Below, in pieces: positions 6,231 through 6,550 of a DNA stretch of 6,550 nucleotides (position 1 is the first letter of the stretch; the number at the start of each line of letters is the position of its first letter). Source of the DNA: Acidimicrobiaceae bacterium (lineage in GTDB: Bacteria > Actinomycetota > Acidimicrobiia > Acidimicrobiales > MedAcidi-G1); NCBI GenBank assembly GCA_002714485.1, contig PAXM01000026.1, positions 34,651 to 41,200 of the forward strand, written 5' to 3'. The position numbers and the translations under genes are program-made. The notes below the pieces were generated by a model, which was given only the letters and a program-made list of their open reading frames with translations, was not told where the DNA came from and searched no databases.

Positions 6231-6550
6231 GTGAAGATCCCTATCGATGGCCTACGGGTCGGCCACTACACCGACGAGACTGCACGCACCGGTTGCACAG
6301 TGCTGCTATTCCCTGAGGGCACGGTGGCCTCCGGTGAGGTACGGGGAGGGGCCCCGGCCACCCGAGAGTTCGACCTGCTGGCCCCCGAGCGCACCGTGGA
6401 ATGCCTCAATGCTCTGGTTCTGTCCGGTGGTTCGGCGTTTGGTTTGGCATCGGCTGACGGGGTGTTGGCCCACCTGGCTGACGAAGGAACCGGATTCCCC
6501 ACCGGTGGTGGCCCGGTACCCATCGTGGTGGGCCTGTCGTTGTACGACCT
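6231..6550 (+). CDS. P1 family (DmpA/S58-type) peptidase, 3'-truncated
   Basis: An open frame runs from GTG 6231 to the window end, giving 106 complete codons and no stop. The sequence begins IDGLRVGHYTDETARTGCTV, then has the stretch FPEGTVASGEVRGGAPATREFD, then VLSGGSAFGLASADGVLAHL and FPTGGGPVPIVVGLSLYDL. These are hallmark blocks of P1/S58 peptidases, self-cleaving N-terminal-nucleophile-type hydrolases whose best known member, Ochrobactrum DmpA, is an L-aminopeptidase and D-alanine esterase/amidase. The self-cleavage site and nucleophilic serine lie further downstream, outside the window, so activity cannot be judged. No signal peptide is present at this start. The gap after the glycosyltransferase is 11 bases with no convincing ribosome site; the start is chosen because conserved family sequence begins a few residues later. 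Many actinobacterial homologues have unknown substrates. Confidence 0.9.
   Translation, partial: MKIPIDGLRVGHYTDETARTGCTVLLFPEGTVASGEVRGGAPATREFDLLAPERTVECLNALVLSGGSAFGLASADGVLAHLADEGTGFPTGGGPVPIVVGLSLYD

Overview
The window is a compact run of six co-directional protein-coding genes on the + strand of a GC-rich genome (roughly two thirds G+C, judged by eye). The order is glmS (5'-truncated), acpS, a bifunctional nnr, alr, a DUF3524-type glycosyltransferase, and a 3'-truncated P1/DmpA-type peptidase. The closeness of glmS, acpS, nnr and alr, the frequent GTG starts and the actinobacterial form of the NnrD signature (ATAGTGDVL) point to a high-GC actinobacterium. My best guess is class Acidimicrobiia, but that is inference from gene style and order, not from a marker gene.

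Layout: 1-2120 is the end of the GlmS glutaminase part, a Gly-Pro linker made by a hexanucleotide tandem repeat, both SIS domains, and an unusually long C-terminal part. 2139-2504 is acpS; 2518-3933 is nnr (NAD(P)HX epimerase plus dehydratase); 3933-5072 is alr; 5080-6219 is a GT4-type glycosyltransferase resembling tRNA-queuosine mannosyltransferase; 6231 to the end is the start of a P1-family (S58) peptidase. The gaps are 18, 13, -1, 7 and 11 bases, so one polycistronic transcript is likely. No promoter or terminator is visible inside, and no gap reaches 300 bases.

Functionally, the first four genes feed the cell envelope and central metabolism. GlmS makes glucosamine-6-phosphate for UDP-GlcNAc and peptidoglycan, AcpS activates acyl carrier protein, Nnr repairs damaged NAD(P)H hydrates, and Alr supplies D-alanine. 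The last two genes are less expected here. The glycosyltransferase suggests a tRNA modification role or another sugar transfer. The peptidase family includes enzymes acting on D-alanyl substrates, which makes its nearness to alr suggestive.

I see no mobile element, CRISPR array, RNA gene or obviously foreign block. The most unusual signals are the expanded GlmS (long insertion and C-terminal extension with a displaced catalytic-lysine motif), the in-frame GGCCCT repeat, and the DUF3524 enzyme in an actinobacterial envelope operon.
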